Shown piece by piece: positions 10,553-21,083 of a DNA stretch of 64,000 bases. Numbering within the stretch: position 1 is the stretch's first letter; the number at the start of each line of letters is the position of its first letter. Location: the NCBI GenBank assembly GCA_021401465.1, contig JADDMT010000002.1, positions 248,001-312,000 of the forward strand, given 5' to 3'. This DNA comes from Teratosphaeria epicoccoides (lineage: Eukaryota > Ascomycota > Dothideomycetes > Mycosphaerellales > Teratosphaeriaceae). The position numbers were made by a program, and so were the translations under genes. The notes beneath the pieces were generated by a model. It saw nothing but the letters and a program-made list of their open reading frames with translations. It was not told the origin of the DNA and did not search any database.

Positions 10553-13377
10553 TTATGGCGAGCTGCCTTCACCATAGTCGAAATCAGAAACATCACGTTT
10601 CTTCTTCCAAAACTTGAGCCCACGTAATCGACTGCGGCTTCGTGACTCGCGAACGCCTTGAGACGTCTTCCGTTGTGCGCTCCTGCCACCAGCATCGAAA
10701 CCACCACTTGCCATGCGCGCAACAATACGAGACGAATCGCCCTTTTCGCCTGGAAGCGGGGGCGTCCGAGGCAGAGCATCAGGTGGAGACACCAAGCGCC
10801 CATTGCCATCGAGATCGTTCGGCCAGTGGCCGGGCATGATCAATGGGTCCTCGCTGGCAGCAACGCTCGAGTGGCAATCATTGGTTGCCGTCGCCTCATC
10901 GTCGTTGGGAGCTAGTGATGACGGTTGCGTCGAGACTCCTGGTGATAACGGCCCCGTAGTGGCTGTCGCGGAGCTCGTCGCCTGCGAACGGGAAGACGGA
11001 TTTGAGCTGCGGGATGCTGCCTGCTGCTGTCGGTAAGACATGCTCTGCCTCTTCCCGCTGTGCTTGCCGGGAGAACCGTTAGATCTCGAAGCCTTCACGG
11101 AGGAGGACGAGGAATTGTGTCGGGGGCTGGCTGAGCTCGTAACCAAGATAGTTGTGAGACTCTCGTCCTTGCTTCCACGTCTCGAACCTGGATAGCTTTG
11201 TTGCACTTGCAAGCCTGCGTCTGTGGAGCCTCGTCTCGAGTTGGGGCTCAGCGGTTGGTGCGCGAATGCGCCAAGCTGTTGAAGTTGGTCAAGAGCGACG
11301 TCCTTACTGGACCTTCTCGAGGCGCCACCAATTGGTGACAGCGGCACCGCAGAAGCTGTTGTGAAAGGCACTGATGATCTTTTGTCGTCACTCGTCGCAA
11401 TACCAATGGTCGCGTGATGTCGCATCTGCTGCGCTGGATGACCCTCGCTCGGTGAGCTCGAATCGAGCAGAGGCTGACGTCTTGTGGGCGTTGAGGGCGG
11501 CTGCATTACTTCTTCAGGGACTGCAGTGGGCTCAGAGCGATTATGCCTGATCTTGGCTTCCTCGACCTCTTCTGTCGTGACGGAACTGAATGTAAGCGGC
11601 GCACTCTCACCGCCGGACTCGCGCCTCTGTTTTTCGACGGCAATCTTTTGCTCCCAAATCGCCTCATTACTGCCAATCTCTTTTATAGCACATGACACAC
11701 TCGGCATTACTTCCACCATACCTGAGAATAATGGCATGCCAAAAAGACTCATAAACCCTTTTTGCGACTGCGCGGCGACCAGCGCATCCTCCTTGTTCGG
11801 TGGTCCACCAAATAGGCATGTGGGTATGCCCAGTTCCACCTCGAGCTCGCCCTGCCTGGAGAATTCGTTCATTAGTATCTGAGCCCAGTGAGCAGAGATG
11901 TCAAACGGACGAGCGACATTGGAGATGTCCGCCGCCTTCATCAATAGCGCCATCATCAATTCTCTAGCGCTTCCTTTGTCCTTATCGTTCCAGCTGTCCA
12001 ATTCTGGTCCACTTCCCTCAATCTTTTGCTTGAACTTGCTGAGCTCACCCATGTACTCAAAATGCCGCTGCATGTCTGTCGCCAGAATTGTTGAGATCAT
12101 TGTTGATCTGAAAGCTGTGATGCCACTCAGCGATGGCCAATGACGACGCAGCAGCTGTGAATATGCTGAACAATGGTAATTCTCCAGTACTGACTTATCA
12201 TTGTACAACTGCGCAAGCGGATGGTCACATGCTATGAGAAAAGCATTATTGACTCCTGGGTGGCCAACATCGTGGCCGATGGCGGAGATGAGAAGGATCA
12301 GACCATCGACTGGTGTTAGTAGTCGCTCTACAGCGTTCAGCTGTTTCGACGTCCGTTGCTCTGCCGGAAAGGGAGGGCATATTCGCACATCGAGGAGGAA
12401 GCAGTACAAGGACTGTGTTACGTCTACGGCGTGTCGCCAATTATGGTAGTGCACCTCGGTCTGATGCTTATATTGACGTCTGGTCGCAAGCAAGAATGTC
12501 ATCAGCTCCGCGCGCGGGATGCTGTATGCCTCCAGCTCAGGGACTTGCAGCATGTGCTCCAGCATGAAAAGAGCACCGTAAGTGAGCTCGTCCATACCAA
12601 ATTCATGGGCCGGAAACTGCCATTGGCATATTGCCTCCTCAATAGCTCTCCTACGATGCTCAGGTACGGACTCGTCGGGACGGTGGCTGGCAATCTTTTT
12701 CGGCGAGGCTGCGCCGATGCTGTTGACCAGATTTTGTGCCATTGCGGCGCCGATGAGTTTCGCCGCAGGACGGAGAGTCTCCTTCACATGTCCGACCAGC
12801 CGGCTGATGTCTTCAGAAGCAAGAGGGCTGCAAATAATATCGAGTGCCCCAGCACTGAAGCATGTCGCCGTGAGCGTAGCATCAAGGGATGGACCATTCT
12901 TCGAGACATCGGTCCTAAAAATGGCAAATGGCATGACGTGTTTTTGATACCTCGCGCCATTGATCTCTGAGCACAATGCGCGAAGAAAGGGCAATGCAGT
13001 CGCATTCTTATCCGCAATGGGGGGAGGCGTGGCGCCGGACAGCTCGACCAGCAACACGGTAGGAACAGAAGCAGCGTAGGTCTGGAGACGATCCAGACAG
13101 TTGCCAGTTTGCGAGCTCAGGAAGACTAAGCAGGGTCAGTGGCAGTGTCATGCGGTCGCCAAGATCGCGAGACGAGCTTACCTTCGTGAAAACCTCCCTG
13201 ATCCTCATCGAGGAGCGCCCGGACGTTGCCGTAAATCTGATCCAGCGGAGCATCGTAATGCCTTGACTGCGATGCAGCTTTCGGAGGACTCCTGTGGTGG
13301 AATAACTCGCACAATTCTTCCTGGGCGTTCTCGACCAGATACACAACGTTGCATTTCCCTCCCAAGTCTTCTTCCAT
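10553..13377 (-). CDS. pde2: High-affinity 3',5'-cyclic nucleotide phosphodiesterase (Pde2/PdeH type)
   Basis: Hydrolyses cAMP to AMP and damps cAMP-PKA signalling. Exons are 13377-13182 and 13125-10553, with a 56 bp intron (GTAAGC, CTGAC, TTAG), giving 922 residues. The N-terminus (NVVYLVENAQEEL) is typical of fungal Pde2 proteins. The class I PDE catalytic domain spans about residues 220-560. Metal-site motifs are present: HNWRHAVDV at about 293-301 and GHDVGHPG at about 349-356, then MKAADISNVARP downstream. The last 350 or so residues are Ser/Pro/Arg-rich and disordered, with repeated SRRGS-type phrases (RRSSKD, SRRGSTD, SRRGSKD) that look like basophilic-kinase sites. That fits PKA feedback, which is an inference. 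Splicing is supported because exon 1 is out of phase alone and becomes continuous (VFLSSQTGN...) once joined. Confidence 0.93.
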
Positions 13378-16300
13378 GGGTTAGGCCTGGGGCGCGCCCA
13401 AAGCACCGCTCAGCCGCCGATCCTCAGCTATTGTTGTGATTGACCCGGCCCGATCTTTCATGCGTTTGCCGTGTGCGTGTGGTGGACCAAGGGATGGCTT
13501 GATGCGAATTCGCATTCGACAAGCGAGGCGGCGCGCCGAGGGTTTGCACTATCGGATAGGTGGAAAGAGCAATGGCGACATCTCCCCGCGACAGCAGCAA
13601 GCACCACCCAGCGACAAGATTTGCGTTGCGCAGTGTGTGGTTGTGGTGTATCGGCTGGAATCCAGTCGGGAATGCTGTGTTGCGTGTCGCTGCGATACGT
13701 GAAAGCGCGGGCCAAGACTAAAACCGAGGCCGTGAACAACGGGAGCCAAGCGTGAAGGTGTGCGCGAATTCGTGTCGTTGCGGCGACTTGCCTAAAGCGT
13801 GTACAATGGATCGTCGAGATCGAAGGTGTGTGGGTGAATTAGGGCGCAGGGCATATATAGTAAGGTAGGCGGACAGTGAGGGAAGGTTCCACTCTCCACT
13901 CGCACTCCCGTACCGTTTACTCGAGGCAGGTGCAGCGTGCTACTTTAGCGAGACGGGAACCCACAAAAGAACGCCCACAGAAGCTGCGTGGAAATGTGCC
14001 CCCCGCCTTCCAAACCAATAGAAACGGCGCGGCATCGTATCTGATGCACGCAGCGGCAGGACCCACCAAGACACCGATGGCATCACTTTCGCCAGGATCA
14101 CCAGCTTTCCTTATTCGTCGACTGACCAGCGGCACCATAATGATGCCCGTCCCACGCTGCACAGCCATGCGGCGTCTGCCGGGCCAAATAGAGGTGCTCG
14201 CTCCGCAGACAAGTCCCTCCATCAATTGAGGACGACAGAAGCTTTTGCACATCGTCCTCTTCTGGTCCGCCCACGAACCGACGTGTCACACGATCAGCAG
14301 CCGACGATGCGTAAAACAAAGACTGCCGAAGCCTCGCCAGCAACCTGCTGAGGCCGCTTGACAGTCTAGGGTGCACTTTCGATAGAAACCCAATGTGCTT
14401 GGTCATTCTTGGCTTCGATTTGCACCGCGGACAAGTACGGATATGAAATAGGGCTGAGGGTGGCAGGTGCGCCTGCGCTTTCGCCTGGGATGATCACTGG
14501 CCACTTGCCACATCTATGATGATCTATGTGACTACTATCGTGACGCCTGGTGCCGATTTTATTGCGACGACATGGCAACTCGTGGTTGTTTCACGGCGGC
14601 CGGCACCTGATCCTTGAAGTTTGTCCGACCAGCGTGGGATGCTTGCAGCGCTTGACCAGCAGGTGAAACTGTAGCTCACAAAGTCAAACATTGGACAGGA
14701 CACATCGGTCGCGACAACTGGTGGATCACGACCACTTGGATGTGAGCCCGCAAGACAGGCCGTGCCTCTCAGATGGGACATGAGCACCATCGAACGCCAC
14801 GGTCCACAGCTGATATAACCCTGTTTTGTCAGATTGCGGTAGGAAAGAACGATTCCTGACAGATCTACAGCAATCGTACTTTTGCAACTCAAGTGCCGCA
14901 TCCTCCACGAACAACCGTCGGCCCTACTGAGAATTCAATCATGATTCGTCCAACGGCTGTTTGCACGGTGCGCGCAGCCTCAGAGCACAAGCCGCAACTG
15001 CACCATCCGGAATTACCATGAGATTCCCTCAGTTATCGCGGGGTGTCGCTTGAGCAATGAGATCTAGTCGCTTTACAGCAGCTGTGTTACATGTATTTGG
15101 ACCGACGGTCGGCAATTGCCACCTTAAGATTGAGCTGAGAGTTCGCATGAATCGGGTAACAACGATACTGACGCCCTCTACAAAAGCACACATGTACGGA
15201 TTGGACTCGCTCGACCACCCCAGCGCCGAGCGCCTTGCCTGACGGAAGCTGCGGGGTCTGTTATTAGACCCATGGAGTCAGGTACGCTTCCTGCTACCAG
15301 CAGGATCGATATGGGCGCAAGATACATGTATGCAACGCATGTAATATCGAGAAAGAACCATGCACGATTCAAGGAGCCACAAGGACTACTATGCCATGAT
15401 ATTCTCCGATGGACTTCCTTGGGATTGCTTGCTCAATTACCGTTGCAACTTTCCAGCAGGGTTGCTCTGTGCTGCGGAGGCCAGAGTCACATAATATCCA
15501 AGCCTCCCTTGTGAGGCTCCATGGACAGGCCAACCAGGAGCCTTTTGAATAACACGCTGAAGCTTGGATGCCCCATGCTCGCCCCTTTGGCGCAGCGACA
15601 TGGCAATGTCGCCTGGTCGGAATACTTGTCTTTTGCGAATACTTCGGGGCGCTGTTAATAGGACCAAGCCCAGAGGCTATCGTATCCGGAAGGCATGGCA
15701 GCGAGGACTTCGCGCGTGTTGTGCTTGATCCGGAGCAAGACCATAATTTTGGACACAGAGTCCGGATACGCCTTCACAGTATGGGACACTGCTCCAAGGT
15801 CTTACGTTCAAATGTGCATGGACCATTCCGTCGAATGTACTTCGCATGGCAAAAGCCTCGAGATAGGCTGCATGAATAAGCTTCAACACATGTCGTGACT
15901 CCCAACTTGGTTGCTTTGTGCTGCCATAGCTAAGTCGGCACAACAACGAACCACTATCCGCGCAGTTTAGACTTACGCTACCTAGGCTTATCATGGGAAG
16001 CCCCTGTGGTAACATTGCGAGAGCTTGTCATCTTCTAGGTTACCAGGCCATTTGCAAAGTTGGTCTGTTTTTCCACTTTCCTACAAGGTCAATGGCATTG
16101 GCGCATGCCCAGACCTGAGTGCAGTAAGATGTGATAGGATCACGTTGCCTCACACCACTCGGGCGGACAGTCGCCCTGAAGCGGATCAGTACAGGTAGAA
16201 GCGGACGCCCGTCATCGTGAGTACTACCTGCTGCAAGTTGCGACGCTGATACCACTGAGAACAATCAGCGACCGCCTATTGGCTATACGTGTCTGCAGCC

Positions 16301-17629
16301 AGTTTGGCCGTTCCACAATGCAGCCCGGTAGTCGTCAACAACGCGCCAAATTCTAGATCCAGATCTCGCTTCTGGATTCTGAGAAGGTACCGGCAAGCTA
16401 TATCCTTGCATACGCGTGGGATTAGAACTGCTGTTGCCGAATTTCATGGAGCTCCTTGCAACATGGCAGTATTGCGCATACCTGTGCTTACGTAACGCTC
16501 CTCACCAGCTTTCAGACCGCAAGCCTCTCGGGTCTCACAACATCGGACTCTGATGGTAGAGGCAGCACAGACTGGTGACGTTCGGTCGATCACGCCGCCT
16601 TAAACATCACAGTACTCCAACCCGATGTGCGCGACGCATAGCGAAAATGGGCGAAGTCGCTCCTGCCATGAGTTGACAGCTCAATTCTCCAGCTTCTAAA
16701 GTGAGGCTACTGCAGATGTGGAGGCCCGCGCCATAGCCTCCGAGATGCACCAACAATGCACAGTCCTCTGCAAGGGTGTGTCACTACACGCCCTTCCGAT
16801 GCAATTGCGGGCGTGCAGCCTTCCGTCCGATATTGAGCTATCACCACCGGAGGCTGGAGGAAGCACTTAGACGTCAGGCGTCATCGAGCTGCGATTCCGC
16901 TACGAAGTGCGAGAAGTGCAGATGGGTGGATGGAGAACCTGGACCTAAGCATTGGCGACAAGGTAAGCGATATTGAATGCGCAGAAGGCCTGAAGCCAAG
17001 CCATAGTCAACAATGCGGATCTAACGATTGCGCTTTGCAGCCTGTTGGTGGCGTGGCTAGGCGCAGTCTCCTACGAGGAAATACGATTGTCATTTGTCAA
17101 TCAGACGGTTGAAATGTTGACAGGTTCGACTGCGTGTGAACGGGTCGAGACCGCGCGCCAGTCAGTCAGACTACTGAGCCAATATCGAAGTTCTAGGTAG
17201 GTATCAGGAGACTGATGTGTCGTCTAACCTATTGCCTTGATCAGACAATTGTCCGAAGCAAGGATCTCCTGATCGGCCAATGCAGTAGATGCATGTTAAG
17301 TACCGTGTAGGAAGGCGCTGCCGCTTGAAGGCGATCGTCGACTTATGCCTGAGCGGGATCAAACATATGCACGCACTAACCCCGAGCCAACCCTGGCCCT
17401 GACATCGCGACCGTCATGTCAACACATTGAGGCTATCGGCCTTTGCAACCGTCACGGATGGAGCATTGAGAAACATCAGGAGCTTCGAAAGATCATCGTT
17501 CTTTGCAGAGGTATCTAGTATGCACAGTAAAACCTAGCGCCATCGCCTGCTTTCCGCATCCTTCATCACCATCATTGAGAAGCTTCTCTACTGAATGCTT
17601 CTCGCCATATCCAAGGCTAAAGGCAATAC
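13378..17629. other. 4.25 kb gene-poor region
   Basis: I found no convincing coding frame on either strand. ORFs are short, overlap in competing phases and lack family features. The first 500 bp hold the phosphodiesterase promoter, and a TATATAG run lies at about 13854. A short perfect inverted repeat lies at 15681-15770. CpG is not obviously depleted, so strong RIP is not evident by eye, and I saw no reverse transcriptase or transposase motif. Confidence 0.5.
15681..15770. repeat. Perfect 10-bp inverted repeat with 70-bp spacer
   Basis: CGTATCCGGA at 15681-15690 is the exact reverse complement of TCCGGATACG at 15761-15770. A further ATCCGGA lies between them at about 15728-15734, so three TCCGGA half-sites fall within 90 bp. 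It could be a binding site for a dimeric regulator or chance; no gene adjoins it. Confidence 0.5.
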
Positions 17630-18826
17630 CTACTTTTTACCAATGTGCAGCTTATCCTCCACCTTGTGCAGCACGTTACCCATCTTCGAACCAGAAGAGC
17701 TCTTCTCCTTGGCACTGCTGTCCCCGCCAGTAGAGATCTCCTGTGCTGTATTCGTAATCTTCGAGCCTGGGTCGCCCTCCTTCTTCGGCGACACTTCAGG
17801 CACTTGACTACTCTCCCCGAAGTGTCCCTCTCCGACCTTCTTGCCACCAGCGACTGGAATAGCCGACTCGTTGGTGCGCGTAGCTGCCTCTTTGTCCGAC
17901 ACGGGCTTGTTGCTCTTGGGCGCGACATCATTCTTCGGGGTGGTGTCATCCTTTGGTGAGGAGTCGTCGAGATCCTGGAGGTTGCGCTTCACGTCGCTGG
18001 GGGCGTCACCGGTGTCGCTTGTGACATCTTTCTTGGCTGTGCTGCCGCCGCCACTGCTCGTGACGTTCCTCAGGCTTTCATTGTCTCCGATGATGGCGCG
18101 TTGTGTGGGATCGCGATTGTTGCGCACTTCTGTTACACCATCCGTGGGGGCCAGATCACCCTTGATCGCCGTCGATGAATGCTCCGTACCGGAAGGGTGC
18201 AACCTATCATCGCCACCCTGTGTACACGAATAGTTGCCGGCAGGCTCAGTGCCTGCAGTGCCTGCGGCCTTGGTCGCGGACGAATCTATGGTCGACTCCG
18301 GCTTGCTGCCAGAGACGGGCATAGTATACGGGTAAGGCTCGGGCGAAATCTTCCCATTTGGTACATTCACCGTGGTAGCCGCGTTGGCTCCAGTCAGCCC
18401 AGCGATAGCACCCACGCCGTGCTGAGAGTCATCGATCGAGTGGCTTTTGTCGCCGGCAACGCCACCCAGGCCAACAGGGTCGTTGCCCGCACTGTGCGCG
18501 GTGGCCGGCCGCTCCCTCGGCACAGTCCTTGCGAGCTCATCCTCCATAGCTGAATTCTGTCTGACCGCCTCAGGGCTGGCAGCCGCCTCTGGTGCCCAAT
18601 TCGCCTTGCGATCTGACTCTGCAACAGTCTCTGGAACGCCAGCGGCTGCCGCGGCGCCCGCCACCGGAGTGCTATCACCCACTGGTAAGGTGGAAGAACC
18701 TGATGAACTGGTCTGACCAGTCAATGAGCTAGCATATTTCTGTGCTGCAGCGGCAGCAGAAGCTGCTGTCTGGCTAAATTTTTCGTAGATGCCTTGTCCA
18801 CCTTGCCCTTGGCCTTGTCCCGACAT
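17630..18826 (-). CDS. Large intrinsically disordered hydrophilic protein
   Basis: A single exon of 398 residues from ATG 18826. An in-frame TTG seven codons upstream is unlikely to be the start. The N-terminus is Gln/Gly-rich (MSGQGQGQGGQGIYEKFSQ) and followed by an Ala-rich amphipathic stretch (TAASAAAAAQKYASSLTG). The middle is Ser/Thr/Asp/Lys/Pro-rich low complexity. The C-terminus ends in a short basic amphipathic helix (GNVLHKVEDKLHIGKK). No catalytic domain, signal peptide or membrane segment is visible. It resembles lineage-specific hydrophilic, LEA-like stress proteins only in composition, so I assign no function. The sustained clean frame and GC-rich codon use support it as a real gene. 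Confidence 0.72.
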   Translation of the reverse strand: MSGQGQGQGGQGIYEKFSQTAASAAAAAQKYASSLTGQTSSSGSSTLPVGDSTPVAGAAAAAGVPETVAESDRKANWAPEAAASPEAVRQNSAMEDELARTVPRERPATAHSAGNDPVGLGGVAGDKSHSIDDSQHGVGAIAGLTGANAATTVNVPNGKISPEPYPYTMPVSGSKPESTIDSSATKAAGTAGTEPAGNYSCTQGGDDRLHPSGTEHSSTAIKGDLAPTDGVTEVRNNRDPTQRAIIGDNESLRNVTSSGGGSTAKKDVTSDTGDAPSDVKRNLQDLDDSSPKDDTTPKNDVAPKSNKPVSDKEAATRTNESAIPVAGGKKVGEGHFGESSQVPEVSPKKEGDPGSKITNTAQEISTGGDSSAKEKSSSGSKMGNVLHKVEDKLHIGKK

Positions 18827-20011
18827 TGTGTGTCGTGGTTTACCCAATCTGGTGAGCGGATGTTTGGCTGGCCTGAAGCCTGAAAAATGAAGTGAGATGT
18901 GCCTATCGACGAGGGAATGCTTGAGGCGTGCAAGAGCGGGTCGGAGAATGTTCTACATAATTCACTTGCCCTTGTTCATGCTGGCCTTTGTCGTCAATAA
19001 TTGCATCATAGCCACCGCACGTTTGCTGACCCGCATGTGACGGCAGGCTCGAATAACCTGGTCATGAGCGCACAACGTGTAAGGCGCATCGTAGTATCCA
19101 CTGCTAGACCGTGCGGTCAATCATCCAATCGCCAATATGCGAAGAAATTCTCTATTTGCGCGGTGCAGGTTGTTTCACATTTACGTCACCGTCAGTGATC
19201 TTCGCACCGAGGGAACGTGGCACCGATGGAGTGGTGCTCTGCTGTACGATAACCACTTTGCCCGGCGAATGATAGGATTCAAAGACGAAAGCAAACAATC
19301 AGAAAATGCATCTGGTCAAATGCGAAAAGAATCATGATCGGAGAACAGGGGGGCTTAACTATCTTCTAGACATCATACCGGAGCGGATTAACCCCTTCCG
19401 AGCATCCTCGAATCGTCAACACACAAGTGAAGCTGCAACACCACAATATTACTGGCTTCAATAACACAACAACAACACTGGATTAACATGTGCATCATGA
19501 ACGATGAAGATGAGACAGATGCGCGCTTTCAAAATCATCATTAATCACGCGAATCGAGTAAGGATGTCCAAAGTTACAGCCTCATGAGGCAAATTTTCCA
19601 ACACCACCGACTTGCAACCAAATCGCGCCGCCAATATGCACCGCCTACACGTCGTTGCCATACTCCCGTATACCGTGGCCTATCGTCTTCCATGGTGTTG
19701 ATGGTGATGTTTATGTTGTGTACTTAGTAGGAAGTCGGAAGCTACGCGACTGGGGGACGCGTCGAATGATAGCGCGTATTTGCTGTCACGCTGCGCGTAT
19801 ATTGCAATCGACGCCCGCTCGGCTATTCGGCGAAGTCGGGGAAGGTATGATGTCTAGACTTGGCGATATGATAGATAGTTAAGCCCAGAACAAGGAGGAG
19901 TGAAGATCGCAGAGCGGGATAACCCGCTTCCCCGAATAGGAGAAATGTTAGTAACGCGAACAACACGCGACCTCCATCGTTCAACGAGTGCGTCTAACAA
20001 CATCTGCGACA
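18827..20011. other. Divergent intergenic region (disordered protein / Nnf1)
   Basis: 1.2 kb between two divergently transcribed genes. The right part holds the Nnf1 promoter, including a perfect ACGCGT box. The 19330-19620 part is relatively A-rich. No further gene was seen. Confidence 0.5.
19757..19768 (+). promoter_or_regulatory. MluI cell-cycle box upstream of Nnf1
   Basis: ACGCGTCGAATG, with the MCB core ACGCGT at 19757-19762, about 250 bp upstream of the Nnf1 ATG. The whole 12-mer recurs exactly at 52139-52150 in the separase/BRCT promoter. ACGCGT is the known binding core of MBF (Mbp1/Swi6) factors in yeasts; its use in this fungus is inferred. Confidence 0.55.
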
Positions 20012-20689
20012 ATGGCCACCGAGACTCCTACCCCATCAGCAGACGCTTCCTCGTCTCACCAATCCTCCCGCTCACCCTCTCCAGTAGCACCACCGCCCGT
20101 CCCCAATACTCCGGGGCCCCGCGCGTCCGCGATTCAGAAACTCTACCAGGACGCTATAACACACATCCTGAAGATCTGCAACTACGACAACTTCGCCTCA
20201 TGCTTCCCTACACCCTCCGAACATGTTTCACCCAGCATGAAGAATCTGCACGAAAATTTCCTTGAGAAGCTCCGAGAGCAACTAGTCAAGACGTACGAAG
20301 TCATTCTGGAGGAGAGGAAGGTCGTGAGATGGTTAAACGAACTAGATCGCTTGCTTGAGGACGCAAAGCGGGAGGGAGAGAGTGTGAGAGACAATGGCGT
20401 GGTGCCCTATCAGTTATCGGCCATGCAGTTGTATCTGGCGCATATCACGCCGTTCTTGCAGCAGAACTCACAAAGACTGAAGGAGAAGCAGGAGCGGCGG
20501 CAGCAGGCTAATTTGGAGAAGGCGGAGAAGGTCGCGAGACAGAGGATGGAGATTGAAGAGGCGTTGAGGAGGTTGGAGAAGACCTTTGGGAGGGTGCAGG
20601 CGAGTGCGGAGGCGCTGAGGCCAGAGGAGATGGAGCAGTTGAGGGATGAGACGAGAGAGGTTGATGAGGGGCTGAGAGCCCGAAAATGA
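20012..20689 (+). CDS. nnf1: Kinetochore protein Nnf1 (Mis12/MIND complex)
   Basis: A subunit of the Mis12/MIND complex linking centromeric chromatin to the Ndc80 microtubule-binding complex. Single exon, 225 residues from ATG 20012; the frame also runs to a non-ATG codon at 19988. After a Ser/Pro-rich leader (about residues 1-40) comes the Nnf1 core: ASAIQKLYQDAITHILK, then YDNFASCFPTPSEHV, then LREQLVKTYEVILEERKVV and LNELDRLLEDAKRE. The YDNF..CFP and ILEER...LNELD phrases are characteristic of fungal Nnf1. The last 80 residues are strongly predicted coiled coil (RLKEKQERRQQANLEKAEKV). The gene converges on smc1, with 394 bp between stops. It is one of four chromosome-segregation genes in this window, each with an ACGCGT box in its promoter. 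Confidence 0.9.
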   Translation: MATETPTPSADASSSHQSSRSPSPVAPPPVPNTPGPRASAIQKLYQDAITHILKICNYDNFASCFPTPSEHVSPSMKNLHENFLEKLREQLVKTYEVILEERKVVRWLNELDRLLEDAKREGESVRDNGVVPYQLSAMQLYLAHITPFLQQNSQRLKEKQERRQQANLEKAEKVARQRMEIEEALRRLEKTFGRVQASAEALRPEEMEQLRDETREVDEGLRARK

Positions 20690-21083
20690 GCGCGTGGTGT
20701 CAGGAAAGGTTGCAAACATGATTGATGATGTGATGATCAGAGCAACGGAGGGAATGTCGTGGGGTTCATTGAGAGCGTTCTGGCGCAAAGGAAGGAAGCA
20801 ACGATACCCAATAAGGACGCGATCGACCAGATATTAAAAGACGATAGCGTCACCTGTCAATGACAGACAGGCATGAAATCATGAAATATCGGTAAGATGA
20901 CCAAAGCTGGCGCTGATGCACACCTGGCCCATAACGCGCAAGTTTCAACCCTGCTACTGGGGGCGCCGTGCTGATCACGCGAATATCGACCATATTGCCC
21001 AGTACCACTCTGCTTTTCTCACGACACTTGCCATCGTCTCAACACTACAGCTGCTTTGTAGATCAACTCTATTGTCCGTATGG
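20690..21083. other. Convergent spacer between nnf1 and smc1
   Basis: About 390 bp of shared 3' flank. No ORF of note and no clear terminator consensus. Confidence 0.5.

Noticed and set aside
4228..17140. tRNA B-box-like words (GGTTCGAC near 4235 and 17125)
   Set aside because: They do not match the full GGTTCGANNCC consensus and no cloverleaf is apparent around them.
13378..17629. RIP-mutated transposon
   Set aside because: CpG is not clearly depleted, TpA is not extreme, and there is no transposase or reverse-transcriptase motif.
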